Part shown: positions 54,367 through 64,000 of the stretch, in pieces | Layout: every line of letters starts with the position of its first letter | How positions within the stretch are numbered: position 1 is the stretch's first letter | NCBI GenBank assembly: GCA_001414485.1 | Contig: LLEY01000142.1 | Location: forward strand, 186,001-250,000 | Direction: 5' to 3' | Source: Calycina herbarum | Lineage: Eukaryota > Ascomycota > Leotiomycetes > Helotiales > Pezizellaceae | Length of the DNA: 64,000 nucleotides | The notes under the pieces: generated by a model | What the model was told of the DNA's origin: nothing | The model's input: only the letters and a program-made list of their open reading frames with translations | Database searches by the model: none | Translations under genes and position numbers: made by a program

Positions 54367-56019
54367 TTTATGTGTTGTGTGTTGTGTGTTGTATGTTGTG
54401 TTTTTTGATTGAGGTATTGCGAATCCCGATGATGATATTTGAGATTGCGGAATAAGGATTCTTCTTGTAGCTTGAGAATCTGAGAGAGGTGAGTCAATAA
54501 TTAAACTTCGAAACTTCGCAAGGACAGGAGCGGAGAAGGAAATACAATCTGGCAATCTCGAGACCACTCACCTGACTTGCCTCCCCTCGGCCGCGACCGA
54601 TTTCAAGACCGTCACCCCCAAAAGCCAAGATCAGTACGTTAGACGCCGAACAGAGAAACGCGACGCGTATCTTCAGGTAAAGGATATAGAGAAAGCGTAT
54701 TCGTGCGTCGTAATCTTCAAGCAAGCCCCCAAGTTTCAATTCCGACTTAAAAAGAAAAAAGAAGGATGAGGGAAGAGGGTCGGGCCTGAATCCTCAGCGG
54801 TTAACGGGCATCGTATCTGTGGGGGTGATGGGTGCCTAGCTCGGTAGCGTATCAGAGTGCACAGCGTGGTCCTTTCTCTGAGTGATTGTACGACGCGAAA
54901 AGGTTGGGGTGTGGTGAGTGGAAGAGTTCCCCGTGTTTCTTGACAGGCTGTCATGTTCTTTCTGTAGGGCTGACTGCATGTGGTTCATGCCAAGGGAGGG
55001 GTCGAATCTCATATCGTGGTGTGATTTGTTGGAGAAGAGGGGCTGGACCAATAGGGTGGGAGATGGAGTATGCAGTGTGCTGCTTTGGGGGCTTCTCAGC
55101 TAATTCTTTTTGATGCGTTGTAACGAAATGACGAGGTTGCGGCTCGTTTTGAGATAATGAGACCGCTCTTTTGGGGAAATGAATGCAAATTTATGAAATA
55201 CAAGGAGGTCAGATCTTCATTTGACGATCTTTAAAGTTTAAAACGACGCACATTATTACTATTACGGGAAATGACAGTCAAATGCAGATTCATAGCGACC
55301 CCAATAGCATAAATATGATTTGGAATCCGAAAGAGATAATTGATATGAAACCGTCCTCGTAATCCAAACCATTTGCAGCACACTGCAGCAGCAACAAAAT
55401 GACTTTCAAATGCATCGCCAAGCACAGCATGTGATTGTGATTACACGTACAACTGAAAATAGATCTTCAAAAATATTCGATGACTAAAATGCAAACATGC
55501 AGTGGATGTTACCCTTTTGGCATCTCGGTGTAGCATCCGGTATCAGAAACGGTACCTAGGTAGGATCCGAAAGTCCATGAAAGCAGTGAAAATAAAGTTC
55601 TCGGTTTTTTTTAAAAAATACTGCATGGTCGCATTCCCATGTGATGAATTCTCTTCACTGCAGTGATTTCATGCGGGAAGTGAGATAAACGTATGATGGA
55701 CAAAGAAAAAGGTACTTGGTACAGTAAGCCGGCAGAACAAAAACTCGCACTACTGTGCCCTCAAATAAAGACAGGAAAACTGACTTTCACTTGAAAGACA
55801 TTGTTTATACATCCATTTCTCCACATTGCCTCGGCAAGCTATTACCGATCGAGGACGACAGGAACCGGTACGTACCTAGGTACCGTCCAGAGCCGTGCAG
55901 CGGCTGTGGATTCCGACACACCGTTCCGAGTCAAGCAAAGTAAACATCAAAAGTTCTTGGGGCGGTGAAAAGTATTTGACTTTCAAGACTCATTTGAAAT
56001 CCGAATGCTACATTAAACT

Positions 56020-56228
56020 CCAATTCGCAAGGCCAGATTTCGCAATTCGTAATCGAAAATAATTCCAGGAGATTGGCAATCCAGATTCTCTCGTCAAGTG
56101 ACTGCCCCAACATTTCCAAAAACCAATTCTCATAGCCAGATCTCGTAATTCGTAATCGAAAATAATTCCAGGAGATTGGCAATCCAGATTCTCTCGTCAA
56201 GTGAGTGACTGCCCCAACATTTCCTAAA
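56020..56228. repeat. 103-bp tandem duplication
   Basis: Two adjacent copies start with CCAATTC near 56020 and 56123 and share a long identical stretch (CGTAATCGAAAATAATTCCA and onward to TTCTCTCGTCAAGTGA). The second copy has a 4-base insertion (GTGA) before ACTGCCCCAACATTTCC. High identity suggests a recent duplication. No coding role is visible. Confidence 0.85.
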
Positions 56229-58022
56229 ACCAAGCCAACCTAGCTTAACCCAGGAATCCGGGGAACCATCCACAACCACTCACTACACCCCAAATTCCCT
56301 ATATCGGAAATGAAGGTATGAGACTTTGTATAGGAAAGGAGGGATCATGTGTTGGCATGAAAATATACTTTTCCATGTTCCCAATTGGGAATTGGAAAAA
56401 TCTCGGACGGGGTGTTACGTTACGTAAATAGTTCTCGTGACTTTGGTAACCTACACGGTCAAAAAGTGTAAAGTGTCAAGTGACGGAAAAAGAAAAAGAA
56501 ATAGAGATGTAGGGTTATGAGTCAGGAATATGGAAGGTTGGTTGGGGAGGTGCCTGTGACTTTGCTTGATGAAATGAGAGGATTGGAAAGGGGATGCTGG
56601 GAAGGAGAGGGAAGGAGATTGAGTTGTATTGAGTTGGCTCTACGCTACGTAGAAGAAAAACCGTGCGGACGGATTTGAGGCACAGGCCGCCCTGCCAAAA
56701 ACTCACCCTCTACATTAATACTATAGTAGATTACAAGAGCAAATAAATTCGCAAAAATATAAGAAAAATCCTCATCGATTCTGAGAGCTATTTTAATCAA
56801 GTATACCAAGTATTACAACTTTTCAGTCAGTAGTTGTGGTTGCATCGAGGTGGAAGTGGGTGGAAGAGGTGTGCCTCAAATCGGCACGGTTTTTCTTGTA
56901 CGTAGAGGTTGGTTAGTAGACTATGGGAGGGGAGTACTAGTAGAACCCCGCCATAAGTAGCAAGAAAACGTGATTCGCCTCGGCAGCGGCACCGGGGATG
57001 TACCCGAAGATGGGCCATGGGAAGAAGTCTTTCCCGGGAACTTCCACCAACAATTGCCAAAGATGACGACGACCATGTACCGAGTGCAAGTATTCCTATC
57101 AAATGAGCGGTTACATATTCCCGCAAGGATACCAACTTCCAAGCCTATCACCCAGAGATATGATATCGGAATTCCATAAAGCCTCAATTGTCTCTGATAC
57201 GAGATATTTTCTTCATTAAAAATGACGCGGGATGTTTTCGTACTAGATGAGCATCTCTGGAAATTGACTCGCCGGAAGCAAAGTGAAGCTTCCACGATGC
57301 CTCAACTTGGACGGCGAGGGCTTTTTGGATAAGCGCCAACAATCAATACGAAGATACTCCGTAGATAGGCTTTCTTTTAGCATGTGAGTTGAGTCTAGAA
57401 CTCGGGAAATTGGGATGCCATTCTGAACCATTCGTCCAGAGTCGACCCGAGTTGTTGTTCCTGAAGCATTTGGGCATTGGTTGATGCTGCCCGTGGCGGG
57501 GCAAGGCCGGGTCGAAGTGCGGGGACGAGGGGGAACATCTCGGAAGAGACATCCAAGATTTCATTGGAGAGGAAGTGATTGGTTGGTGCTCACCTCAGGG
57601 CCGTGTGTCTTTGCGTCTTTGCAGCTGGCCTCCCGACGACGATTTGCGTCGACACCGCCAGCGTGGAATCGATCTCCCCTTCTCCCCTTCTCCCTTCTCG
57701 ACAGGCTCAAGAAGCACGACAGGCTCAAGAACCACGACAGCAGGCCTTTTCATCCCATCTCACCATGGTCCACAATGGCTGGGCGCATAGAAGTGGCCGC
57801 GACATCTGTCACCAGTGCAGTTGCCTCATTGCTGGGCGAGGATGGAAGGTGAGTACTGAGGTACTGAGGTGTATCGAATTGATACCTTGCATTCAGAGCA
57901 ATTGCTCGCGTGATGCAAATATTGCGGTTGATGGTGTTTGCAGCCTTCAATGCCAGTTCCAGACACCATTTTCCCTTGTGGCCCCTTCTAGAGTACCTTG
58001 CTTGGCGGTTGAATCGCCGGTA

Positions 58023-58108
58023 CTACCCCCCTTAATTGTCTGTAGACCGCACAGACATTTTACAGCCAAACTACCCTTGCACATGACAGACAGTTAAGGG
58101 GGGGATAG
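58023..58108. mobile_element. 86-bp foldback element related to 5369-5456
   Basis: Inverted ends of about 22 bases (CTACCCCCCTTAATTGTCTG against its near complement at 58087-58108) enclose a short centre that itself contains a TCTGT...ACAGA pair. The left flank is TA, the right flank TG, which would be a mutated target copy. The C-run heads followed by a TTAA or TAAAT word and the length match the element at 5369, so both may be one family. Confidence 0.5.
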
Positions 58109-58863
58109 TGTCACAGCGGATTAATTGTTGCAGGGTGTACGGAGTAATGGTTCTTGACGTTGTGCGAGGGCGGCTCCTCCCATGTGATGCAGAGGGGTAG
58201 CGACCTCGACCTCGACCTCGACCTTGACCTGCGACGACCTACTCACTGGGAGAGTTTACTAACTTCCCTTGGAAGCACCTTTGTCCTCTACTAATTGCAA
58301 CTAGCAACTAGCAACTAGTTGCAACTAGTTCCAACTCCACCAGCCGACGTCGTTCTTTTGTACTCTTTCCTACGCTGGTCTTCTGTTAGCCTCGTACTCG
58401 AGTACGCTCCGCTCCATCGATTCGAGCCATCTTCCACCACCCTCTGCCCGCTTCCGTTCATGCGGGGCAGGATCGTGAGCGTTCGCAGCTCTCGTCGTCA
58501 ACCATGAAATTGACGGGATTAAAAGGGTTGCATTGCTGCTGAAGGCGCTTTACTTCCGCATTGCTCCGATGGCATTTCCTGTTCGCGCCGGTCCGTTTTC
58601 GAGAGGTTGCTCTCCTTCACGCCCAAAGGGGGCTGAAGTAGGGACCGAGTGGCGCCAGCTAACGGGAACTAGGCCCTCATTGGCTAGTGAGCCCTAACAT
58701 AAATGCCTTTCCCTCCGCATTCACTTCCTCGGCACCGTTTAATGCTAGACAACCTCGTCGTCCTACTCCACCGATACCTTTCCATGCCCTGAGGTGCAAG
58801 CAATCTACCCGTCCTAGCCCACATTGCCATCGTCACAGCCGAAGCTTCAGCTCCCTCGTGAAC

Positions 58864-61279
58864 ATGTCCAGCTCTTTAAATAACAGCGTCGACCCCGTCG
58901 AGAGAACTTCCTCTCCATATTCCGACCCTCGTCAAATCGGTCCCAAGTCCAAGATTCTCGCAACTCGCACTTCCAACTTCCACTCCACCTCACTCAGAAA
59001 CATGGTTACCGTCAATACTGTCAACCAGACCGCCCTCCACCCGGGAGGAGTCCAGTACGTTGTTCCCACGCCGTCGACCTCGTCGGCTTCATCCCTAAAC
59101 TAGTTCCTAACACGATTCTAGACCGGTCAAGGAACACACAGAACTCGAGGAGGAACTCCACGAGAAGGCACATATCGACTATGATCGTGTTGCGATCGTA
59201 AGTAAACACCAGCAGACCCCACTTCCTCGTTGCCTCTTCAGGGCACTTATGATTGACATCTGCTAACATCTCCTCCCTCACAGGTCCCCAACCCAAGTGT
59301 CGCAGCCCTCTACGAAGATGCCCTCGTCTACGAAACCGGTTCAGCCATGACCTCGACCGGTGCCCTCACAGCATACTCTGGAGCAAAGACTGGTCGTTCG
59401 CCGTTAGATAAACGTATTGTCAAGGAACCTAGTTCGGAAAATGATATCTGGTGGGGGTAAGTCAATGTGGAAAACCACTTTTCACCCCCATACAAATCAC
59501 TAACATGCGTTCCAGTCCTGTCAACAAACCCATGTCACCCGATGTAAGTCCAAATCCCATGTTCGGCTTGCCACGGCAATGTTTTTACGAGCAGCAAAAA
59601 CGCATCCGGCGCCGGCAAATTTCCCCACATTCCAGCAGTGCATCCGTCACAACCTCGCAACCTCGCAACTCGCTTTTTTATTTCCTGCCATTTATTTCAT
59701 TTCAACCAATTTCTCCCCCCGCATCTAGCAAAAATCTCTCATCTCAGATTGATCAACTGTGGCAAATTTCACACCTGAAAAACCTGATACCCCGCAATCG
59801 GGCAGAGGGGTCAGGTTCCATGCGCCATTATGTCATTTTTGTCTCGGCATTTTTTCCCATCTCACGTGCAATTTTGAACGACAACATCAACACCAAAAAT
59901 GATAAAGTTGCTAATTGTTTCTTCAATAGGTCTGGAAGATCAACCGAGAACGTGCCATCGACTACCTAAACACAAGAAATCGTATCTACGTCGTCGACGG
60001 TTTCGCAGGATGGGACCCAAAATACCGCATCAAAGTCCGAGTCGTGTGTGCTCGTGCCTATCACGCTCTTTTCATGCGCAACATGCTCATCCGACCAGAC
60101 CGAAGTGAACTCGAGCATTTCCACCCAGATTATACCATCTACAATGCCGGTTCCTTCCCAGCAAACAGATATACCGAAGGTATGACATCCGGAACTTCCG
60201 TTGCTCTCAACTTTGTCGACAAGGAGATGGTCATTTTGGGTACCGAGTACGCCGGAGAGATGAAGAAGGGTATTTTCACAGTTCTCTTCTACGAGATGCC
60301 CGTCAAGCACAACGTCCTCACTCTTCACTCCTCGGCCAATGAGGGTAAGAATGGCGATGTCACTGTCTTCTTTGGTCTCTCTGGAACCGGCAAGACCACC
60401 CTTTCAGCTGATCCACAACGCATGTTAATCGGTGACGATGAGCATTGCTGGAGTGATACCGGTATTTTCAACATCGAGGGAGGATGCTATGCCAAGTGCG
60501 TCGGTCTCTCGGGCGAAAAGGAGCCAGATATCTTCAACGCTATCAAGTTTGGATCGGTCTTGGAGAATGTTGTCTTCAGTCCCGAAACTCGTCTTGTTGA
60601 CTATGATGATACCACTCTCACCGAAAACACCAGATGTGCTTATCCTATCGAGTATATTGACAACGCCAAGATTCCGTGCTTGTCGGAAAACCACCCAACC
60701 AACATCATCCTACTCACCTGTGATGCTCGTGGTGTTCTTCCACCCATCTCGAAGCTCGACTCGGCGCAAACCATGTTCCATTTCATCTCAGGTTATACCT
60801 CCAAGATGGCCGGTACGGAAGATGGTGTCACAGAGCCACAAGCTACCTTCTCGTCGTGTTTTGCACAACCTTTCTTGGCCCTTCATCCTATGCGATATGC
60901 TAAGATGTTGGCTGAGAAGATTGAGAAGCACCAGGCTAACGCTTGGTTGTTGAACACTGGATGGGTTGGAGCCGGTGCTGCTACTGGTGGCAAGCGTTGT
61001 CCATTGAAATATACCCGTGCTATCCTTGACTCCATCCACGCCGGCGAGCTTGCAAAGGTCGAGTACGAGACATACGAGACATTCAACCTCGCAGTACCAA
61101 AAACTTGCACCGGCGTTCCATCAGAACTACTGAATCCAAGAAACGCCTGGACTGCCGGGGACGAGAGTTTCAGGAACGAGGTTACGAAGCTCGGAGGACT
61201 TTTCGTGGAGAACTTCAAGAAGTACTCTGATGAGGCCACCCCCGAGGTCATCGCAGCTGGTCCACAAGTCAAGGTTTGA
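58864..61279 (+). CDS. acuF: Phosphoenolpyruvate carboxykinase (ATP type)
   Basis: Converts oxaloacetate and ATP to phosphoenolpyruvate, CO2 and ADP, the committed step of gluconeogenesis on acetate or fatty acids, in the cytosol. Five exons (58864-59054, 59122-59197, 59284-59456, 59516-59543, 59930-61279) give 605 residues with phase kept. Visible motifs are [15 protein letters not shown] with the substrate-binding Arg, the kinase-1a loop [10 protein letters not shown] near residue 305, the metal-binding LIGDDEHCW and the C-terminal ENTRCAYPI block. The conserved fungal protein begins near [16 protein letters not shown]; the chosen ATG adds about 46 residues, so 59002 is an alternative start. 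The fourth exon is only 28 nt and the last intron is 386 nt, unusually long for this window. Glucose repression is expected from biology but not shown here. Confidence 0.96.
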
Positions 61280-61811
61280 GTAATGAAGCGTTTCCTTTGT
61301 GGTTATTCCATGGGGTTGGAGGGAGCAATGACAAATTGCATGGCGTTAACATCTTGTGGCTACTTTAAGCTGTACATTATCTGTCAGCATACTGCATACT
61401 TTTATAAATGAACTAAAAACATTTAAAAGTCTAATAATACTCTTGTCCTCTGTGAATCAATGTAAGATGGGGTGTCAACGTAAGATGGGGTGTCAATGGT
61501 GATAAAGAAACCTCTCTCGCCAATTGAGTGAAAGAAAGGGTTGACATGTGAATGTGAAATAGATCAGAGTCATCCAATTGCAGATGCCCAAACGTGGATC
61601 AGTTCAAAGGTGAATAACGAACATTAGAGAAAACATCTCCTGACCAAGCTTTCCCTTGTGGATATATCCTTGCAAGGCGCTCCCACATTTGTCGGCCGGC
61701 CCGCTAGCGTATCCATCGTCACTAGCTGATGTCTTGAAAAGCTCAGGAAAGAACGGCAAAAGCAACCACACAGATGAATCAATTGCAATCGCGGTAGACA
61801 TATCTGCAAGC
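61280..61811. other. Spacer with an 18-bp tandem repeat
   Basis: About 530 bases between PEPCK and the TORC1 subunit gene, same strand. Two adjacent copies of TCAAYGTAAGATGGGGTG lie at 61457-61492. Otherwise nothing is seen beyond the expected terminator and promoter sequence. Confidence 0.55.
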
Positions 61812-63392
61812 ATGCCGTCTGAATACCTCCCATCGCAAGGGGCGCACCGCTCCAACAACTTCTCCAACAGTAAACCAAATTCCCAGATCGATCTCGATGC
61901 CAGCGCCAGCGCCATCAGTCCTCCACCACAGACCACGAACAAGCCAAAGGCATCGAAACACGTCGTTCACAGCAGTAATCGCATACACACCCGGGTGCCA
62001 TCCAGCAAAGCGCTACACAAGCTGAACAAGTCGGCGGCGCATGGCAATGACGGGTCGCACACGGATCTGCAGAGTAAGAGGAACTCCTCAGCGACCAATC
62101 TCAGAAAGAATAGCAGCCATGTCAGTCTGAAGCGCAATCGTTCGGCGGCCGAGGTGACCAAGAGACCCAAGTCATCGAATTCCAACGGCAAGGAAAAGGA
62201 AAGGAAGGAGGATAAGGGACAACCGACCTCGGCCGTCCATTTCGAGATTGGCGATCAAGACGACGGTGCCTGGGAAGAAGCAAGCAGCTCTGCGTCACCG
62301 GCCTTGTCGAGAGCGCCCTCTCGCAGCGGCCCTTCTTCCGCGAAGCTGAGCGCAAACAACTCACACGCATCCTCTCCCCGTCCGAGTCGCCCTCAATCGC
62401 CTGTGAGACAGGAGGCTCCTCCACCTGCAAATGGATCGCGTAACCATAACGCAGATGCGAAAATCATTACCGAACGCCTGCTTCAAAGAACCCCATCGCA
62501 TATCACGACCACGGCGAAGATGTCCCTCGCGACCGCGCTGCCATCCACCTCGTCGCATTCCCCGGACTCCCCAAGTAAGAATACCCCCTCTACATCGAAT
62601 GGCACTGCGCACGTAGGCAGCAAGGAAGACGTCGTCTCACGATTCGTCGCGGGCTCTGGAACACCTAGTGACAACTCGCACTATCTCCAACAACTCGCCC
62701 TCTCCAAGCGCGATGAGGTAAAACGCGCGCAATCGATGGGAAACCTCACACGCCATGATTCCTCCGCCCGCGAAACAGATGAAGAATCCGATAGCGCACT
62801 CCTCCCTCGATCCCGAAAATCTTCCACGACACATGCCTATAATCCCCCGCAACAATCGCGAACCCAGCAGAAATTATGGCTCCAGCGCGCGAGTTCGAAT
62901 ATTGAACCCGCGCAGTTGGCTGCTGGCGTGGGTATAAATGGTATGGGAGCCGTGCATGGTGGATTCGGTAGTACCTCTCTAGTCGGCGCCGGCTACGATG
63001 GAAAAGACCCACGTATCAAGTTACAACTCGAACGAACGGGGCTTGAATACCTTGTTGTCAGACGCCATCAAGATCCCATTGGTCTCGCGCTGAAGAGATT
63101 AAATCAACTTCCTGGCGCGGAGAAATATAGACGTATACCACCGCAATCCTCGCATAGTTCGCGAAAGAGCGATGGTGGAAATGGAAGTGTGGGTCGATAT
63201 GGATTAAGTCAGAGTATGAGGGATTCGAGGGGGGGAGCGAGTAGTCGGGGGACGACGGTGCATGGAAGTTTTGAGGGGGATGGGGAGGCGAGCTTGGATG
63301 GGTTGAGTGGGGGGGAGGGGGATGATGGGTTGAATGGTGTGTTGAGGAGTATGTGGGATAAGAGTTTTGATCTTAGTGCTAGTGCTGATTGA
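61812..63392 (+). CDS. TCO89: TORC1 subunit TCO89-domain protein
   Basis: In yeast Tco89 is a non-essential subunit of the rapamycin-sensitive TOR complex 1 at the vacuole, linking it to nutrient and cell-wall signals. The intronless frame from the first in-frame ATG gives 526 residues. Most of it is low-complexity Ser/Pro/Asn. The recognisable islands match the fungal TCO89 family: SKALHKLNKSAA near 60, VHFEIGDQDDGAWEEASSS near 145, SRFVAGSGTPS near 280, QQSRTQQKLWLQRASSNIEP near 345-370 and RRHQDPIGLALKRL near 425. The open frame extends 52 codons upstream without an ATG, so an upstream exon cannot be excluded. Confidence 0.88.
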   Translation: MPSEYLPSQGAHRSNNFSNSKPNSQIDLDASASAISPPPQTTNKPKASKHVVHSSNRIHTRVPSSKALHKLNKSAAHGNDGSHTDLQSKRNSSATNLRKNSSHVSLKRNRSAAEVTKRPKSSNSNGKEKERKEDKGQPTSAVHFEIGDQDDGAWEEASSSASPALSRAPSRSGPSSAKLSANNSHASSPRPSRPQSPVRQEAPPPANGSRNHNADAKIITERLLQRTPSHITTTAKMSLATALPSTSSHSPDSPSKNTPSTSNGTAHVGSKEDVVSRFVAGSGTPSDNSHYLQQLALSKRDEVKRAQSMGNLTRHDSSARETDEESDSALLPRSRKSSTTHAYNPPQQSRTQQKLWLQRASSNIEPAQLAAGVGINGMGAVHGGFGSTSLVGAGYDGKDPRIKLQLERTGLEYLVVRRHQDPIGLALKRLNQLPGAEKYRRIPPQSSHSSRKSDGGNGSVGRYGLSQSMRDSRGGASSRGTTVHGSFEGDGEASLDGLSGGEGDDGLNGVLRSMWDKSFDLSASAD

Positions 63393-64000
63393 GATTTGGA
63401 TTCGGTCTTGATCTTTCTCTTCGGCGCACCCTCACATACTCTCTCTCTTGCTATCATCCCTCTTCTTCCTCTGGCTTTGGGAATTCGGGAACAAGTTCTT
63501 GAATGATATTCCGCTGGTGGGGATAGGGAACTAGAATTCCGCTACTCTTTGCTTTTTTACGGACTTTTGTGGATTTTATGTTTCTTGACATACCTTCCCC
63601 TTACTTTCTTTCTACTTGGGGGGGTTTTGTAGAGGGTCTCAGTACGGTCGGTATATGAATTGCTTTAGCGTTTGGGAAGGGGTAGTGTTTGCTTTGGCGT
63701 AGGCGTACGTTTTTTGTTTGTTTAAGATGAGTATTATAGAATTAGTGGTTGCGACTTTCGAGGGGGTATGGCATGAGTTGATGGTTGATGGTTGATAGCT
63801 CGTGGCTGATGGTTGCTAGTTGCTAGTTGTAGGCAGTTGCTATGGGTAGTGATTGATGGTGGATAGGTAGTGATAGTTGCTAGTGAATGAATATATGAGA
63901 ATACGAGCGTAATGTCTTTTTTTCCCCTGAAACTTTTATAGTGGCTTTTTCGAAATTGTGATAACTTAAATTCCTTCTCTGGGGAGTTGAATGGTGACTC
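63393..64000. other. 3' flank with short repeats
   Basis: Downstream of the TCO89-type gene. The stretch 63775-63890 is built of recurring GTTGATG, GTTGCTAGT and GGTAGTGAT words, a low-complexity patch. No gene is seen to the window edge. Confidence 0.5.

Larger units (their letters stand above)
54367..58863. other. Gene-poor interval before PEPCK
   Basis: About 4.5 kb without a supportable gene. It contains a 103-bp tandem duplication (56020-56228), an 86-bp foldback element (58023-58108) and a (GACCTC)n-like microsatellite (about 58199-58228). Open frames such as 57481-57852 and 57579-58097 overlap in several phases and lack features. The last 300 bases are the likely PEPCK promoter, with an inverted CCAAT box (ATTGG) at about 58679. 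Confidence 0.5.

Overview
The window looks like nuclear DNA of a filamentous ascomycete (Pezizomycotina, probably a leotiomycete; this placement is inference from gene content and style). The genes have short GT-AG introns of about 50-60 nt with CTRAC-like branch sites. The gene set is typically fungal (Mediator Med13, TORC1 subunit Tco89, a fungal STAND NTPase, an NCS1 permease, a CmcJ-like enzyme), and transposon remnants carry C-to-T/G-to-A style decay. All exon structures were built by hand from splice motifs and reading-frame continuity.

Left part (1-31,700) is mostly housekeeping and ordinary accessory genes: a cytochrome P450 (1451-3205, +); a Thr/Pro-rich single-pass membrane protein (5980-7424, +); two related genes of unknown function in tandem (8783-9421 and 9914-10531, +); a very small three-exon gene for mitoribosomal protein bL33m (10903-11452, +); a giant coiled-coil protein (17323-11981, -); a secreted/TM protein (20574-21307, +) converging on the ribosome-biogenesis WD protein Enp2/Nol10 (23396-21462, -). 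Enp2 is divergent from the Mediator kinase-module subunit Med13 (23941-28559, +).

Middle part (31,700-53,800) is an accessory, transposon-rich island. It holds an eight-exon NCS1 permease, an eight-exon MFS transporter (minus strand), and immediately upstream of the MFS gene a broken STAND/NB-ARC-TPR gene (40676-36482, -). One exon of that gene is split by a decayed 1333-bp Tc1/mariner element at a TA target. Further right are a 532-bp TA-flanked MITE, a small Trp-motif gene, an intact CmcJ/NvfI-like gene, two tail-to-tail decayed amidase genes, and about 4.4 kb of gene-poor AT-rich DNA with a dispersed motif and a 488-bp hAT-like MITE with an 8-bp target duplication.

Right part (53,800-64,000) returns to conserved genes: a small fungal protein (54366-53821, -), ATP-type PEP carboxykinase with five exons (58864-61279, +) and a TCO89-type TORC1 subunit (61812-63392, +). 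No rRNA, convincing tRNA or CRISPR was seen.

The best candidate for something unusual is the STAND locus. The mariner insertion, when removed with one TA copy, leaves a continuous reading frame with NB-ARC motifs. The locus also has two nonsense codons of the type C-to-T decay makes, a possible 37-nt intron, and a stop codon only 11 nt before the start codon of the next gene.
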